The notes: generated by a model not told the origin, from the sequence alone. Shown: positions 44,441 through 57,126, counted from the first letter of the stretch. The stretch: 64,000 nt of DNA from Colius striatus (GCF_028858725.1 NC_084767.1:4887501-4951500); one strand, 5' to 3'. Numbers and translations: made by a program.

Positions 44441-44775
44441 ATCAGAGAATCACAGACCTTAAAGATCACCTTGTTCCATCCCCACTGCTATGGGCAGGGA
44501 CACCTTCCACTTAAACCAGGCTGCTCAAAGCCCCATCCAGCCTGGCCTTGAATGTTTCCAGGAATGAGGCATCTGCAGCCTCTCTGTGCAACCTTCTCCC
44601 AGTGCCCCACTACCTTCACAAGGAATATCGTCCTTATATCTAATCTAAACCTACCCACTGTCAGTTTAAAGCCAGTACCCCAACCCTCCCCCCACCCTAT
44701 CACCACATGCCCTTGTAAAAAGTCCCTTGCCCATCTTTCCTGGAGATCCCCATGGAGGTAGCACCTGGCCACAGT
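44441..44775 (-). mobile_element. CR1 LINE 3' end (copy F)
   Basis: Read on the minus strand it ends with the CR1-type tail (complement of agaatcacagaccttaaagatcacc). Upstream of the tail it carries features of the CR1 3' region such as a CCAGGCTGGATGGGGCTTTG-like stretch and a TGGAAGGTGTCCCTGCC-like stretch. It is diverged from the other copies in the window and so belongs to a different subfamily. It lies between AFAP1L1 and the GRPEL2 promoter. Confidence 0.85.
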
Positions 44776-44923
44776 TTGGGTGGGTTTTATTAATATTTAT
44801 TCACCGTGAAACAGTGTATTCCACCTCAGCCTGCGGGCCCGAGCCTCTCTCGGTCTTTACTGAGGTGAAACCTGTCCCGTTATTACACACACACAGAAGC
44901 TGCATGGCCCCGGTCCCGCCATG

Positions 44924-45262
44924 GCTGTGAGGGGGCAGGGTCCCGGTGCCGGTTGCCGCCACGGCTGAGGGGGCAGGGTCCCGGTGCCGGTTCCCGCTCT
45001 GGCTGAGGGGGCAGGGTCCCGGTGCCGGTTCCCGCTCTGCCTGAGGGGGCAGGGTCCCGGTGCCGGATCCCGCTCTGGCTGAGGGGGCAGGGGCCCGGTG
45101 CCGGTTCCCGCTCTGGCTGAGGGGCAGGGGCCCGGTGCCGGTTCCCGCTCTGGCTGAGGGGGCAGGGTCCCGGTGCCGGTTCCCGCTCTGGCTGAGGGGG
45201 CAGGGTCCCGGTGCCGGTTCCCGCCACGGCTGAGGGGACACAACCCCGGGTGCCGGTTCCCG
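44924..45262. repeat. 38-bp GC-rich minisatellite upstream of GRPEL2
   Basis: About nine units of the form ggctgagggggcagggtc plus ccggtgccggttcccgctct, with starts at 44963, 45001 and 45039 confirming the 38-bp period. It ends about 120 bp before the GRPEL2 ATG, next to the ZNF143-type motifs, so it lies in the promoter region. Long minus-strand frames here (repeats of GNRHRDPAPSARAGTGTG) come from the repeat and are not genes. Confidence 0.93.
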
Positions 45263-45278
45263 CCGAGCCGCACTGCCC

Positions 45279-45322
45279 GCCGGGACTCGTAGTCCGCTCA
45301 GCTCCTTCTGGGAGCTGTAGTT
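45279..45322 (-). promoter_or_regulatory. GRPEL2: Two tandem ZNF143/THAP11 (SBS) motifs in the GRPEL2 promoter
   Basis: On the minus strand, 45306-45322 reads AACTACAGCTCCCAGAA, one or two bases from the known ACTACAATTCCCAGAA promoter element. 45279-45293 reads ACTACGAGTCCCGGC, a weaker version in the same orientation. Their ACTAC cores are 28 bp apart. They lie about 60-105 bp upstream of the GRPEL2 ATG in CpG-rich DNA without a TATA box. The element is bound by ZNF143 and THAP11/HCFC1 and is common at housekeeping and mitochondrial gene promoters. Occupancy is inferred. Confidence 0.7.
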
Positions 45323-45383
45323 GGGTGGCGCTGGCGCGTCCTTCCCTTCCTTTCCCTCACTCCCTCCGTCGGTCTGCGGGGCG

Positions 45384-48300
45384 ATGGCCGCCCGTTCCCT
45401 CAGGCGCTTCAGGACGGTCTTTTCCCTCAGCGGCGGGACGCGGGGCGGCAGGTACGTGAGTGCGGGGAGGGGCGAGGCCGTGTCGTCCCCTTCCCACAAC
45501 CGGTAACGGTCGTCAGCGCTCCCGTGGCGGGCTCGGTGCGAGACGTGGCAGCGGCCCCGGGCCTGAGCCCGTCGTGATGCGGCGGCGGCGGGCCCGGGGC
45601 ATTCCCCCCTTAACTCCTCAACAAGCCCCGACTAACAATTACCTGGTAATAAGCAACCTTTTTCCTGGCAAAGGGATATTTTGAGGCAAAAGTCATCTTA
45701 ATTTTTAGGGAAAAGCGTTTCCGTGGTCGGCGAGTCACGTTGTGAGGGTGTTTCCTGCCGTTACCGCGTCTCCAGGCGTGATTTCCGTGTCTCCTCTTGC
45801 CCGACTGAACAGTTTGTTCATGAAGCCTCATGGGCTCCTCGGGTTTTATTTTGATTTCAGCAGCTGTGCTTTCAGGATGTTTTGGGTGGTCAAGGGACGA
45901 GGGTCCACTTAACTGTGTAGATATTTAGGCAGAAAAACGGTGTCCATTCATTGTAAAATATGGCTTATGGAAGGGAAGTCCATAACAGGGTGCTTTGGTT
46001 AGGTGGGCAGGTGAAAAGAAAAATGACCACAAAAAGCATGTTAGCTTATTCCAGAGGGGTTTTTTCAGTGGAAAATAGGAAACAAAGAAAAAAACCCCAG
46101 CTTAAATGCAATAAAATCCGCAGCACATAATAGAAACAGCCGTGTTTGGGACTAAATATAAAGATGTGTGTCTGAACGTCCCTCTGCTTTCATGTGCTTG
46201 TGTACGTGTGAAAACTGCTTTGCTCCTCACAACATGCACCAAGTTTGAAATGGTTGACTTGGTCTACTGGGAGCTGAGCAAGCTTCCTTCGTGGAGGATG
46301 GCCAGGACCTGCCGTTGGTGTGAAGCTCCTCTTTGTACCCAAGTTCTCTGCAGCCGTCCCAGTTCTGGGGCAGCTCAGCGCAGCACAGCTGTGGGTGATG
46401 GGGCCCCAACCCCATGCTGCACATGTCTCAGGCCCTGGAGCTTCATGCTCGATTCATTTCTTGCCCTGGACTCGTTGCAGTGTGAGACCCTACTGCCCAG
46501 TTTACAGCCATCCTGCATCAAGGTGCATCACACAAGCTTGTTCTCCAGTTTCACTGAGGAAGAATCCACATGTTATTAGTCTCTGGTATCACTCCCCGAT
46601 GAAACAGAGCACAGTAATTGGGGATAATTAGATTTCCTTTGGAGGCACACTCATCAGAGCTAAAACAGTAATGCAGTTGTTTCTCTGTGTGTCAGCACTT
46701 GCATGCTTTGTAGTGCTGCTCTGGGAGGAGGAAGGAATGTTTAAGGAGAGGTGGGGTGTAGGACTCTTGTGTCCACAGGAACATGACAGAGTCTGTTTGG
46801 GACATTCAGGTATTGTGCCTATACTCCAGAGAAAGAGATGATTTTATTGTTCTGACCAGAGAGGCCTGTTCTGTTCATTTAAATTCTAGTCTTTAAGGAT
46901 AATTGTCTTAAACCCCATGGCTACGATCAGCTTCTCTGCTACATCTACCTCTTTGGCTTTCTGTGACAACAGTTTATAAATCTGGCTGGCTGACCAGCTT
47001 AATTGTATAATCCCTTCACACGCTCTCAGACTTCCACGTGTCTGTCACTTTAGGAGGAGTCAACTTCCCCCAGTGGGATTTCTGCCTATTTTTAGGGTGG
47101 CTGTGATGAAGAATGTGTTTAGAAAATGAAGCACAGTGCAGTGGACAGACTGTAAATAGCACTTCCCCTTTTTAGTGGAGTATTTCTTTCATCCTGAAGG
47201 TAGAAGCAAACTGAGCGGCAGTTTCAGTTCTGCATAATGGTCCTTCTTAAGGATTCCCTTTGGAATCAGTCTGTGGTTCTTGTTACTTGCCTACGACTTT
47301 CAAGGCAGGCTTGTCTGAGCAGCACATGAACCCAGGGCACTTCACCACGGCTTGGGGGAGTGCTCTGTGAGTTGGTTTCACAAGCAGGAGAAAGGAGTCC
47401 ATGCAGGCAGCTCTCTGCTTCACGTAGGCAGGTCCCGTAGCTGAGGCTCCTTCATGCCCCTCTCCTCCTACACACTAAAACACACCCATTCGTTTAGTGC
47501 AAATCCCTTACAGAGGAAAATGATTCACTCCGCTTTGCTTCTTGGATGCAAAAGAGTTAACTTGTTTGTGTAGCTTATTTTAAGGCTCGGGAGTCTAGCC
47601 TGTGTGGTGCCTAGCAAGGCTGCTGTCTCAGCTGCGTTTCAGGTTCTTTGGTTCACCTGTGGCATGGCTCATTTCCACCCCCAAAGCTCTTTAAATGAAA
47701 TGTGAGATGATAAAGGATAAAACTTGTAGCTGGTGCTTCCCACAGACATACCCTTGATGTGCAAAAAAGCTTTGCAGTTCTTTATAGTTTCATGTCTTGA
47801 TTTTGAAGCCTTGATGGAGGGGATCCTTCTCTGTCCTCTCCTCTGGCTTAGCCTGCTTTCTCTTAACTTTGGAAAAAGTCTGTGTTCACCAGTTAACAAA
47901 ACGAATGTGACAAGTATCTTAAAACTCATTCAGTTTTAAGTAGTAACTCATTCAGTGGAGTCTTGTGCCAAACAGACTTCTCTGCAGCCGGGGATAAAAT
48001 ATGAGGTTTTCTTCTGTGTTGGCATTCCTGGAACCCAGAGCCACAGTGACTGCACAGCTTTGTGAAAAGAGTGTAATGATGGCCCCCATCGGGTACTTTA
48101 AAGGTTAATGTGAGGAACCTCCTCTTCCAGAGCAAGCCTAGGAACCAGAAGCACTCTCAGACTTGTATTTGATGTGTAATGTATTGAAAAGGAGTGGTCT
48201 GTCACACAGGTCATGTTTTAAGTGCCCACTTAATAAAGAAGTTGCATATGCAAATGTGGGGGGAAAGGAAGTTTGTCATTAGTGTTGTGGGATGTTTAGC

Positions 48301-51300
48301 AACTTTGTATCAAAGATAAAATGGGAGAAGGTATGAGCTGCCAAGCAGGGAGTGGTAGGTGATGCTTGGTGGTCTTTGGGCAGATGTAAATCTCTTAAAC
48401 TGTACTCTGGTCATAGAGCTGGGCCAGCCAAGGGGGGACATCCCTTCCCCATACTCTCATTAGGCTTCACCTTTGTCTTCTCTTTTGCACTGGCCCTTGC
48501 ACTTGTCTGGTCTGTCAGAAAACCTGTTCAGGGACACAGACAGAAAAGTCTTTTTGTTTTGTAGGATAAGTTTTCATCTGGTTTAACTCCCTGAACCTTC
48601 ATTTTGCACAGCTCTGGTTCTGGAGCAAGGGGAGCAAACCTTCCCCTTCCAGCTGCTTCTGTAAGCATAAGCTCAGTTTAGCTGGATTGCTGATCAGCAT
48701 TTAGCTCTGATTACCAATCTGATAGACCCAGAAACAAAAGTTGTGTAGTTCTGTGACATTGTACCTGAGCAATACAGCCTTGCTGAAAAGTAAGAAAGCT
48801 TAATGGTGCAGGCCTGGTAATATGAACTCATATTGATTCTGGGGCCTAAATTAGCATCTCTGTGCAGGGCTGGATGGTGCTGTATGAAGGCAGAAGCTAA
48901 GTCAGTGCCAGTGGGGTGATTTATGTGCTGTGCTGCATTGCACTTGGCAGATGTTCACTTAGTATATGCAAAATCCCTTTATTAAAGGGGATGTTGAAAA
49001 CCCCACTCAGAGAAAGAGCCCAGGTGTTTCCAAAAAAGGAGAGACTCTTCCTTGTGAAGCATACACTAAAATACTTCCAGAGCGGAGCTGCTTTGGAAGT
49101 AAATTGAACTTTCTTCTGCAGACTGAACTTTCTTTGCCTATCCTGGTGTAAGGCATGGTAGGGAGGTGGGCTGAGGCTTTGGCAGGAGTGGGTCCTGGCA
49201 AGAGAGGGTCCTGTCTCTGAGGGTTTGTAAAGGCAAATGGTGTAGGAGGGGGGAGTGAAACTCTTGGTTTTGCTCTTAGAGTGGCAGCATTGTTACAGCA
49301 GGTGAAGGGCTTTCTGGAAAAGACCAGAATAAAGCAAAACCCATTTTCTTTATTCTTCAAATTGTCTTGCATGCTGGTTTATTATCTTCTGACCAAACAG
49401 TTTTCAGCCAGACCAACATTATCTAAGTTTTGGAGGGAGGGAGGGGAAATACAGCTAGGTGGTATTTATAACAGCTCAATCCAATTTTCTGACTCATTGC
49501 TCGTTTCATCATTTCATCTGCAAGTTGTGGAGTCAGCCTCCTGGGCAAGCTCCTCCTGCTGAACCAACACAAACCCCTGACAAGTGGGCTTTTTAGTTGA
49601 AAAGCATGCTTGGGATGAAAAAGTCATTGAAAATAAGGTAGGCTGCAGCACTTGAGGCCTGGGCTTGTTTGTGGGGTTTTTACCTTTGGGACTCTTTCAT
49701 TGCCAGTGGAGAGGAAAACAGTAGGTGCTTGGAACTGCTGGAGAATATCAGGGAAAGTTTTCAGTCCCTTTCCAAACACAGCTAATGGAGCTGTGAAGGT
49801 CCTGGCAGAAGGCTCCAGAGTGATTGAGGTGCACACAATTTGGCCATGTTTCTGACAGTTCTCTTTGGTTTCTCAGCTGTGCAGTGGACACGAAGGCTGG
49901 GTACACAAGTCTAGTGATGTCTGCTTTGTAAGAACTGATTGGTTCAAACTCTTCACTCAACAGGAGGGAAATCGAATACACCAAATACTATGTCTTTTTG
50001 CACCGAGGGGACAGACAGGTCAGAGCACCCAAGAATCAGAGTTTCCATTAGCCAGCAGGTTTGAGATGTGTATGTCTTTCCTTGCTTGTTGAGTTGCCTC
50101 CCAGAAATCCTCAGCCATTCCACAGGTGTGCCTGCCTCTCTTAAATGCCATGGGTTTGTAGGCCTTACTGAATTTTGCTCAGAACACTGAGGGTCTTTTT
50201 AAATAACTGTAAAAAAACAGCTTTATACTACCTGCCTCCTTTCCAAGACTGCTTTGCAAAACAGTTTCTGAAGTTTGTCATTTGGTATTGGCCACCTGTA
50301 CCGGCAGGTCAGCAAAAATGTAGCCCACAACTTGTTTTCCTGTGGAAATCTGGCTCATCTCAAGACAAAGAAGTGGTGTACAGCCTCTGTGGTGACATGT
50401 GAGCCTAAAATAAAAGGACTTTTCAAAACATCCATGTCTCTGTGTTTCTGTGCTACTTGTCCATATTTTCTGAAAAGAGGTAAAGTTTTATCTGGATTCT
50501 TATCTACAGGTTTTGAGAGGGCCTACTTTTAGTAATGACACTAAACTAGAAGTCTTACTGACCCTCTTGTTACTTAACTTTCCTACTTTGTCACTAGTTT
50601 GTATTTCAGGGAGTCCCCCTGTGTTTTCAGCACTGCAGCTCAGCAGAGAAGTACAGGAGACGAGTGTGGCCCAGAAGATCCCCATGATGAGCCCAAGCAT
50701 CCCCTTTCTGACTGTGCCTTAGAGCACAAAGCCATCAAATTGGAAGAACAAGTCCGGGATTTAACAGTGAGTCTGCTGCTGGTGGCATCCTGATGCCTTT
50801 CGCTTGGTACTCTGGACTTGGTCTGTCTGTAAGCCCCATAAGACACACACAGTGATGTTGTCGGTGCTTTAAGTGTGAGAGGGTGCACTGTGAAAGTACA
50901 GACACACCGTCAGGCAGTAGCACCTAGGAGCGAGACACTGAGAGTATGATCCTGGCGGGCAAATCTCTATCTTGGAGATGGTGTGGTCAGTGCTTTCACA
51001 GCATCATACAGAGGGAACAGCAGTAGCTTTGTCCTGATGAGCATCACCTATTGTGTTGCACCAGATCCAGATTGTCTGAGAAGGAGACAACGGTGTGGTG
51101 GGAGCATTGTTATAGGCACTTTGAGGAACAAATGTGACTAAGGAGGGGATTAAATACTGCAGCGCTGAGCAGTTCTAGAGATCATTGCCCCGAGAAGACT
51201 GCTGCACCAGGCAATAAGTGAGTGGGTTGCAGATCTGTTGCTGAGACCACCAACTTGCCTGCCATGGGGCAAGGAGTGTCTGGGGAGCCACAGTGAGTCA

Positions 51301-53053
51301 GACACCAAGCAGCAGCCTCACAACAGGGCATTCAGCTGCGCTGTGCCCTGAGTGCATCTGCCCTTCGCGTGCAGCTTTGGAGAGACTTGCGGTTGTGCTG
51401 ATTAATCAGTAGGAAAGGGGCTTTGCTTTGCATGTAGTGAAAATGCAGGAGCACAGCCCAGCCTTCTGGGGTGAAGTGGGCTCTTAAAGCCTTTCTAAGG
51501 GACTGCCAGCTGTCAGGAAACAGGGTTTGATGGCTCCCCTTTGCCCTTGTGGTTACAGGAGCGGTACCGGAAAGCCTTGGCAGATTCTGAGAACGTCCGC
51601 AGGAGGACGCAGAAGTTTGTGGAAGATGCCAAGCTCTTTGGTAAGCAAAGTGAGGCAGAGCTGTGTTTACTACCATGGCCTCTCTTCCTGCATGAGCATA
51701 AAATGCTGATCAACAGCTTTTCTCTCCCCCTGTCCTGCTCTTGTTTGTTGTTAAGTCCGGCATGATGTTTGGCCTGGACTCTCGGTGCCTGGGCTTACTC
51801 CCACTTTTAATGTGTGTCCTGCCAGGTTTACCTCAGAAACTTGTTTTGTGATTTGTGGCTTTTTAAAATAAAATAGGCTCAGCTCAGTTGAGAATAGTTC
51901 CTCTGAATTGGTTGGAATTACAGACTCTTCTGTATGCTGGGAATCGGCTCTGGCAGGGTGTGTTTCACACTCTTTGCCGTGTCATCAGGTTGTGATCTCC
52001 TTTACTGCACTAACAGCCTCACCTCTTCTGCACTAGCTTTTAGGAGATAGATCATGCTTGGGACAAAGGTTTTCAGCTGGTTTCCCTGAAGTTTCTGCAC
52101 AGTGTAATACACAATTTCTGGGAATGCATACGATCTAACCCTGTTTTCCTAATGAAAAAGACTGCATGACGTTTCTTGACCAACCCAAGGACCATTTTGT
52201 CCAGCCCTTCCACAGTGGTTTTCACTTAGTAATACAATTGTGGATGGTCAATGGTCATGTATTGTTTTTCCTTCCCCCATTGTGCTTGTTCCCCACATGC
52301 ATGGGCGTTTGTGCCAGCTGCTTGGCCAAACATTGATGTCTCTGGGACTGCATAAGAGGGCGTGGAACAGTGTCCTAGATGACAAGTCTTAGTTGCAAGA
52401 GCTTTTTGGAGTGAAATACACGCTCTGCTTTGTCACGTGTATATATGTTGATGTGTATAGATGTGCCTTTCCTGCATATACCTTGATTTGAGAAGTCTTT
52501 CAATTACTGCCCATGTAGTGCTAAAGCTTCCTGCCACAGAAGGCACCATCTGCTCTCACTGAAGTAACAGTTCAAAGCAGTTAGCAGCTTTAAAGGTGCT
52601 TTCAAACCGCCGTGGCCTTGTGCCTGCTGTTGATCCTGCAGCTCTGTGTGATCTGTAGACTGCCCTGCATTCACTTCTTGCTTCTTCATGGCCTTAGGGA
52701 TCCAGAGTTTCTGCAGGGACCTCGTGGAGGTAGCAGACATCTTGGAGAAGACAACCGAGAGTGCCGCAGAGGAAGCAGAGCCCAGCAATCCAAACCCAAC
52801 CCTGCAGAAAATCTGTGAAGGCCTTTCTCTCATAGAGGCCAAATTGCAAAGTGTATTTGCCAAGCACGGCCTTCAGAAGATGAACCCTGTTGGTGGCAAA
52901 TACGACCCGTACGACCACGAGATCGTCTGCCACGTGCCAGCCGAGGGGCTGCAGCCGGGCACGATAGCGCTGGTGACTCAGGATGGCTACAAGCTGCACG
53001 GCCGCACCATCAGACACGCGCTCGTCGGCGTGGCGGTCGAGTCGCAGGAGTGA
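45384..53053 (+). CDS. GRPEL2: GrpE-like 2, mitochondrial Hsp70 nucleotide-exchange factor, complete
   Basis: Four exons: 45384-45451, 50610-50766, 51559-51640, 52698-53053. They join in phase into 220 residues; human is 225. The N-terminus (MAARSLRRFRTVFSLSG) is rich in Arg, Ser and hydrophobics without acids, as expected for a mitochondrial presequence. Exon 2 begins the GrpE coiled coil (HKAIKLEEQVRDLT); exon 3 continues it (RYRKALADSENVRRRTQKF); exon 4 encodes the rest and the beta-wing domain (FAKHGLQKMNPVGGKYDP, then a PGTIALVTQDGYKLHGRTIR-like signature). GrpE proteins release ADP from mitochondrial Hsp70 (HSPA9) during matrix import and folding. Features such as FSTA and GPEDPHDEP in exon 2 match human GRPEL2 rather than GRPEL1. 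Human Cys87 is Ser here (codon 51586-51588). ATGs at 52688 and 50599 are intronic artefacts. Confidence 0.96.
45452..50609 (+). other. GRPEL2: GRPEL2 intron 1 (5.2 kb)
   Basis: It runs from gtacgt to gtatttcag. It is clearly more AT-rich than the neighbouring genes. I see no CR1 copy, no RNA gene and no nested coding exon in it; open frames are short and unmatched. Confidence 0.8.
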
Positions 53054-56000
53054 CCAGGGGACCCTACTGAGCTGAGGAGCCCTCGGCCACAGCTGCAGCT
53101 GCATGTCTTTACTTATTTATTAAGCTAGGTTTGTATTGTATGTTGGCTTCTTTATAACGTGTGTGGTCATTTTGCCATCGGTTCTAAGGTACTTGTATAT
53201 TTAAGAGTCCTGTTGGTGTGAGGAGCAGTACTGGCAGCTCTGCTGTTTGTCAGAAGCGTGGCACTGTAGCCCCTCTCTCCATTGCTCATTTCTCCATTAA
53301 GACTTGGTTGGGGAAGAGGGGAGATGCGGGAGAGAAGGGGAAATCCTCCAGGAGCCAAGGAATCTCGTTCCATCTCCAAGACAGACTCCTGCAGTGGCCT
53401 TCAGGAGAGTGACTTCCCCGCCTCAGTCCCCGTATCTGCATTAAGGGAATATAATAATACTGACCTACCTCACAGGGATGTGTTGAGGCTTTTTCTTTGC
53501 AAAGCACTCGGAAGAGGAAAAGCCCAAAGGAATGAGTATTATTATCATACTGGTTTTGGTGTCTTCCCTCATCCCCAGACCTGCGTGGGGATGAAGATGA
53601 TCACTTGAAATGACATTTAAGGGCAGCTTTTTCTTATGTCGCTTCAGGAAAACAATCCCGAAGTAATGAAATCTCTGTCGTACCAGAGCTGAACAGGGAT
53701 GAGGTTTCAAAGAGAATTCGGTTGTTAGCTCGGGCTAACCTGTAATTTTTGTTCTCCAGGTAAAATTTCAGCTTGCCTCCTTGTTCCTAAAGGTAGAACA
53801 GGGAGTAGTGCTGCTCGGTGGAGCCACAAAACCATTCTCAAATCTCTTTTCCTCCAACCAAAAAGTGTATTTTAGAGGAGAGCAATTTCTCTTCCCCGAT
53901 GGGTGTTTGTGCAGCTTTCAAGCATGATAAACTATATGTTCTTTGTTGCAGCTGCTGGCAAAATGGAGATGTGCCCTTAAGCAGGAAATCTGGACTGTTT
54001 TGTTTTCACAGCTCTCCAATGATGGTACTCGGATAACACTAACGCCCAGTTCACGTTCAGATTCTACTTTTGCCTGGCCATAGCAAATATTAAACCTTTT
54101 GGTTTTCGATGCCAGGGGACAAATATTTTCTACTAAAAGTCTCAAGTGCCCTTGGACCAATTTTAGCAGCGGTGACAAGAAAGCAGGAGGAGCAGAAGGC
54201 TGAGGAAGTGAAAGCTGACCTCAAGCCATCCTCTTAGTTGGAGGCATGTTGTTGTCACAGCGTGGCATATGTATCTCCCGGTAGTCCTTTTGCCTGGGAG
54301 CCCATTTGTCTCAGCTGAGAGAATGCAGTTGCTGAGTAGGATCACAATTTAACCCTTTACAGCACAGCAAGCAGTAGAATGAGAGAAGAGTTCTATAAAC
54401 CAGCCTGTGGTCTGCACTACACAAAGCTGAGGCAGGAATGGTTGCTTTCAGATTGTTTCTTACCAATTCCTTCATTCCTGCTTTTTATACTTTGTGGAAG
54501 TGGATCTGTGGCCTGGCAGTTATTTGAGATCCACTTGCCAAAACTCTCTGCTGAGGTGGATGCCATCACTGGTTTGGAAGGAAGCTTATCCTTCTCCCAT
54601 TCCTTTGCAGGCTTCAGTTGCATAATCCTTTTGTGGTGGACTCCGGGATTACTGCAGTCTTCAGTTAGCAGCTATCAACAGTCTTTCACCTGGGGGGACT
54701 CTGCAGCTCCTTGGTTGTCAGGCCAGAAAATTAAGGAAGATGCCCACTTTTAATATGCTTTGTGCCAGCTATGGGGGAGTGACACTGGAGCTGAGGTGTG
54801 GCTTTCTGCCTCACCTCAGGCAGGTACTTGAGAGTCCAGCCCCGAAACAGTGCCTCATGGCAGCATGAGGTCACCTCGGACAAACCCTTTGTTCAGTGCT
54901 CTTGTTTTATCATGTAGTTGGAAATTTCAGAGATACTCAGGACTTCCTGGTCATTGTTTTGCCAGTCTATGTGCTGCCTGGGTCACCAGGTTATGCTGTT
55001 GCTCGAGACAACAGGTCAAATATGAAAGATGGCAATGCAAGTCTTGCTGTTCTGCCTCAAGACTGCCTGCAGCCTGTTCTGAGGAAACTCTGGCTTCAAC
55101 TGGAAGGAGCATTCGGGTTCTCTGCTGCCTCCAGCTCCTGCTGACTCTTTCTACAGAATGAGGGGGAAGCTGGTTCTGGAAACTTAATCTGAATGTGAAA
55201 CTTGATGTAAAAGGAACTAAACAAAAGCAAAGGCATTTTACCCAACAGGTAGCTTTCTGTTGCAGATTGGCTTCAGCTTACTTGAGCCAGGTTTAAAAGT
55301 AGCCTGTGACCAGAAGCTCTGGGCTCCAAATCATCTTTAAACTGACCCACCTGACTGTGAGACTATACTACAGCTGCTTGGTCCACCCTGGCACTGTTTG
55401 CCAAGCCTGCCTGTCTCCTCAGATAGTATTCTCCCATTTTTGCCTTAAAGCAATCCCCTACAATGCACTCTAGACCCTCTGTCTGTACGAAGAGGTTCTT
55501 GATTGAGCTCATGTATCCGGGCTCTGCTTTGGCTGCGGCGCTGTCGAGTGGCTACAGCAGGAATCAGGGATCCAGTTCCTGCAGTCTTTGTCACCCTCCC
55601 ACAGGCCTTGTTTCCTTCTGGGCTGAGCTGTTTTCCCAGTTCATGCCCCAGGTTTTTTTTCAGTCTATGAAACTTCTACAGGATCTTATCAGGCTTTTGT
55701 GATGGTTACTGTAAGCTGTGCCCGTTGCTCAGAGACTCTTTACAGAAGTTACCAAAGAGATAAATACTGTAGCTGTTGTTTGTCCTAGTTTCTGCTTCCT
55801 TTGAATGGCAAAGTGAAAACGAAATGACCAAACCTGGATTCCGTCACAGAATCCAATCTTCTAAGGCAGAATTTGATTGTCTTGCCTTTCAAGCACACTT
55901 AGTGATCTCTTTTGTGGTGGATGAGATAATGTGAGGGTGGATTGAATTTCTCCTGTAGGTTCCTGCTCCCTCGCCTGCCCTGTTTGTGTAAAGCTTGCAC

Positions 56001-57126
56001 ACTCAGCACTGGGGCAGAGCCCCTGTTGGTGTGGTGCCCCTGCACTGTTACACCAGAGAGGAGACCAACCTCTGAGCTTTTTCTCTCCAGCCACTTTGTT
56101 CAACGACTGTTTAACAAAACAAAGGATGGAATAGCAGGGGAGAGGAAGCCTCACATACCTCACTGTGCTTAATTGAGCTGGAGCTGGGAGTGCAGACAAG
56201 TAGACATACATGGGTGTGATGGTGGCACTGTCTCCTCAGCGTGGCAGTGCCTTCACTCTGACCAGGAGCCGTGCAGAATGTGAATGTTGCTTTGCCAACC
56301 TTGGATTCTCAGTGCTTCAGCAGCAGAGCTTCTGTTGGAAGAGACAGCTGGGATAAGGCAGTAGCTATTAACAGTCCTTTCCTTTTTTTTTTCCTACCAA
56401 AAAGATGTATTTAAGTTTTTTATTGTGAATATTGTAGTATGTTTTTTACTTTAGAGCTCGAGCTGTTTTGATACAAGTTGCAAAGTCAGATGAACAAAGC
56501 ATTGCTGAGCTCCAGAAACGGGAGCCCTGTCAGTTCGTGGCAAACCTGCCTGTCTTGTAGTTTTTGTTGTGTTTCTATGCTCTTGGTTTACCCAAAGGAT
56601 TCAGGCTATACGGAAAAAAAAAGTGTGGGAGTGGCACAGGGAATTGACAATGGCATCTGAGGTGGTGTTGAAAAGGGCTCATTTCCTTTAGATGTCCAGA
56701 TCCTGTCCGTTTGCTAATTAAAAGAACCAACCGAATTGCAGTTGCTTCCTGTTCCTTTTCTCCCTGCCCCAAAGCACTGCCTGCTCCGAGTGCCACTCAC
56801 ATGGCTGCCACTGGAGGGTTTCTCACTGTTCCTCATCTGACTGCCTGGAACAAGGGCATGAGCCCATGGCTGTGCTCTGTTGAACATCTGACTGCCAGGG
56901 AAAGCACACCCATGTGCACGTGTCCTCTGTCCTCGTGTGGGGGAGTTGCTGGGCAGCTCTGCACGGATCAGCTGCTGGTGAGTGCTTCTCTGGTGCTTCC
57001 TAGGAAGCCGCTCACCTGGAGATGTGCTGCCTGCCAGCTAGGGGGAAAGGTTCCTCCTGCACAACTCTGCCAAAGGTTGGAATCGTAATTCCTGGCTGTT
57101 TTTGCCATTCTGTTCTCTCACAGTTC
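53054..57126 (+). other. GRPEL2: GRPEL2 3' UTR and intergenic flank
   Basis: AT-rich unique sequence after the GRPEL2 stop. I found no canonical AATAAA. ATTAAA hexamers lie at 54089-54094 and 56717-56722, the second followed by a T-rich stretch. Human GRPEL2 has a long 3' UTR, so much of this stretch may be transcribed, but the end cannot be fixed. No other gene is recognised. Confidence 0.5.

Noticed and set aside
44801-45499. Minus-strand frames of 114-232 codons with GNRHRDPAPSARAGTG repeats
   Set aside because: They are the translated 38-bp minisatellite and run into the GRPEL2 first exon on the opposite strand.
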